Shown piece by piece: positions 63,846-64,000 of a stretch of DNA of 64,000 bases. The notes below the pieces were generated by a model. The model was not told the DNA's origin. It worked only from the letters and a program-made list of their open reading frames with translations, and searched no databases. A program made the translations under genes and the position numbers. The stretch is from NCBI GenBank assembly GCA_035236585.1, contig CP141128.1, forward strand, positions 37,864,684 to 37,928,683, given 5' to 3'. The DNA is from Warburgia ugandensis (taxonomy: Eukaryota > Streptophyta > Magnoliopsida > Canellales > Canellaceae). Positions within the stretch are counted from its first letter, which is position 1. Each line of letters begins with the position of its first letter.

Positions 63846-64000
63846 ACATGCAGATTCATCATGAAAGGCATAGGAGTGAGAAGAAGCAGAGCTACTCTAC
63901 ACTTTAGAAGATAACATGAGAAGCTGCAAAGTTTGAATTTAATTCTAGTTATAAAAAGAGTATTCATGTATTATGGCATGAGATACTAAGACATTTATTC

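Larger units (their letters stand above)
53945..64000 (+). repeat. 3' LTR of element A, in three pieces, continues past the window
   Basis: Pieces at 53945-54200, 57157-57912 and 63390-64000 match the 5' LTR (20321-22340) in order. The breaks are made by two family B LTRs. About 290 bases of the LTR should remain beyond base 64000. The middle piece has lost about 400 bases and carries an inverted filler (57361-57392). Confidence 0.85.

Overview
The window is AT-rich plant nuclear DNA made almost wholly of old transposable elements nested inside one another. The plant signature comes from a CACTA transposase carrying DUF4218 and DUF4216 regions, an Athila/Tat-like Ty3/gypsy element, Tekay/Del-type chromoviruses with a chromodomain, an RTE-clade LINE, and a SINE that reads like the angiosperm Au SINE. 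The Au-like SINE makes a flowering plant the best guess; the species cannot be told. I found no intact host gene, no rRNA, no functional tRNA and no CRISPR array. All coding remnants carry stops or frameshifts.

Layout. (1) 1-14.0 kb: one degenerate CACTA (En/Spm-type) element on the + strand. It has subterminal hairpin repeats, a Tnp2 transposase pseudogene, tandem ~550-600 bp units with telomere-like blocks, and a second gene with a Transposase_24-like region, a DUF8039-like region and a Ulp1/C48 protease-like end. An RTE LINE (6995-9609) sits between the two genes and can be placed to the base, because sister tandem copies preserve the empty site. (2) 14.0-20.1 kb: a 5'-truncated Athila/Tat-like gypsy element (RNase H, integrase, long 3' non-coding region, one LTR called 'B'), with an Au-like SINE inserted in it. 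(3) 20.3-64 kb: one Tekay-like gypsy element 'A', whose 5' LTR, primer-binding site and gag start lie at 20.3-23.2 kb and whose gag zinc knuckle, protease, RT, RNase H and 3' LTR resume at 52.1 kb.

The roughly 29 kb between the halves of A is filled by a second Tekay element 'D' on the - strand (LTRs 23185-39721 and 48467-51540, gag-protease-RT-RNase H-integrase-chromodomain between them). D is itself broken by a solo LTR of family C (23633-26251, perfect 5-bp target duplication), a larger non-coding insertion E (about 27.9-38.4 kb) that holds a C-like LTR (33387-38252), an RTE tail fragment (38748-39145) and an LTR-like insertion F (about 42.0-46.1 kb) with a 39-bp minisatellite. The 3' LTR of A is broken by a + strand LTR B (54201-57157) and a - strand solo LTR B (57913-63389, perfect target duplication), which in turn contains another solo LTR C (59339-62094, perfect target duplication).

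The elements do not cooperate as a system. The window records repeated insertion, solo-LTR formation, truncation and small templated repair events. The most notable items are the precise empty-site record of the LINE, the gag piece abutting the outside of an LTR of D, the 25-bp inverted filler repeat in LTR A, and the hairpin-dense CACTA subterminal region. Calls rest on reading translations and repeat copies by eye; no alignment or database search was run.
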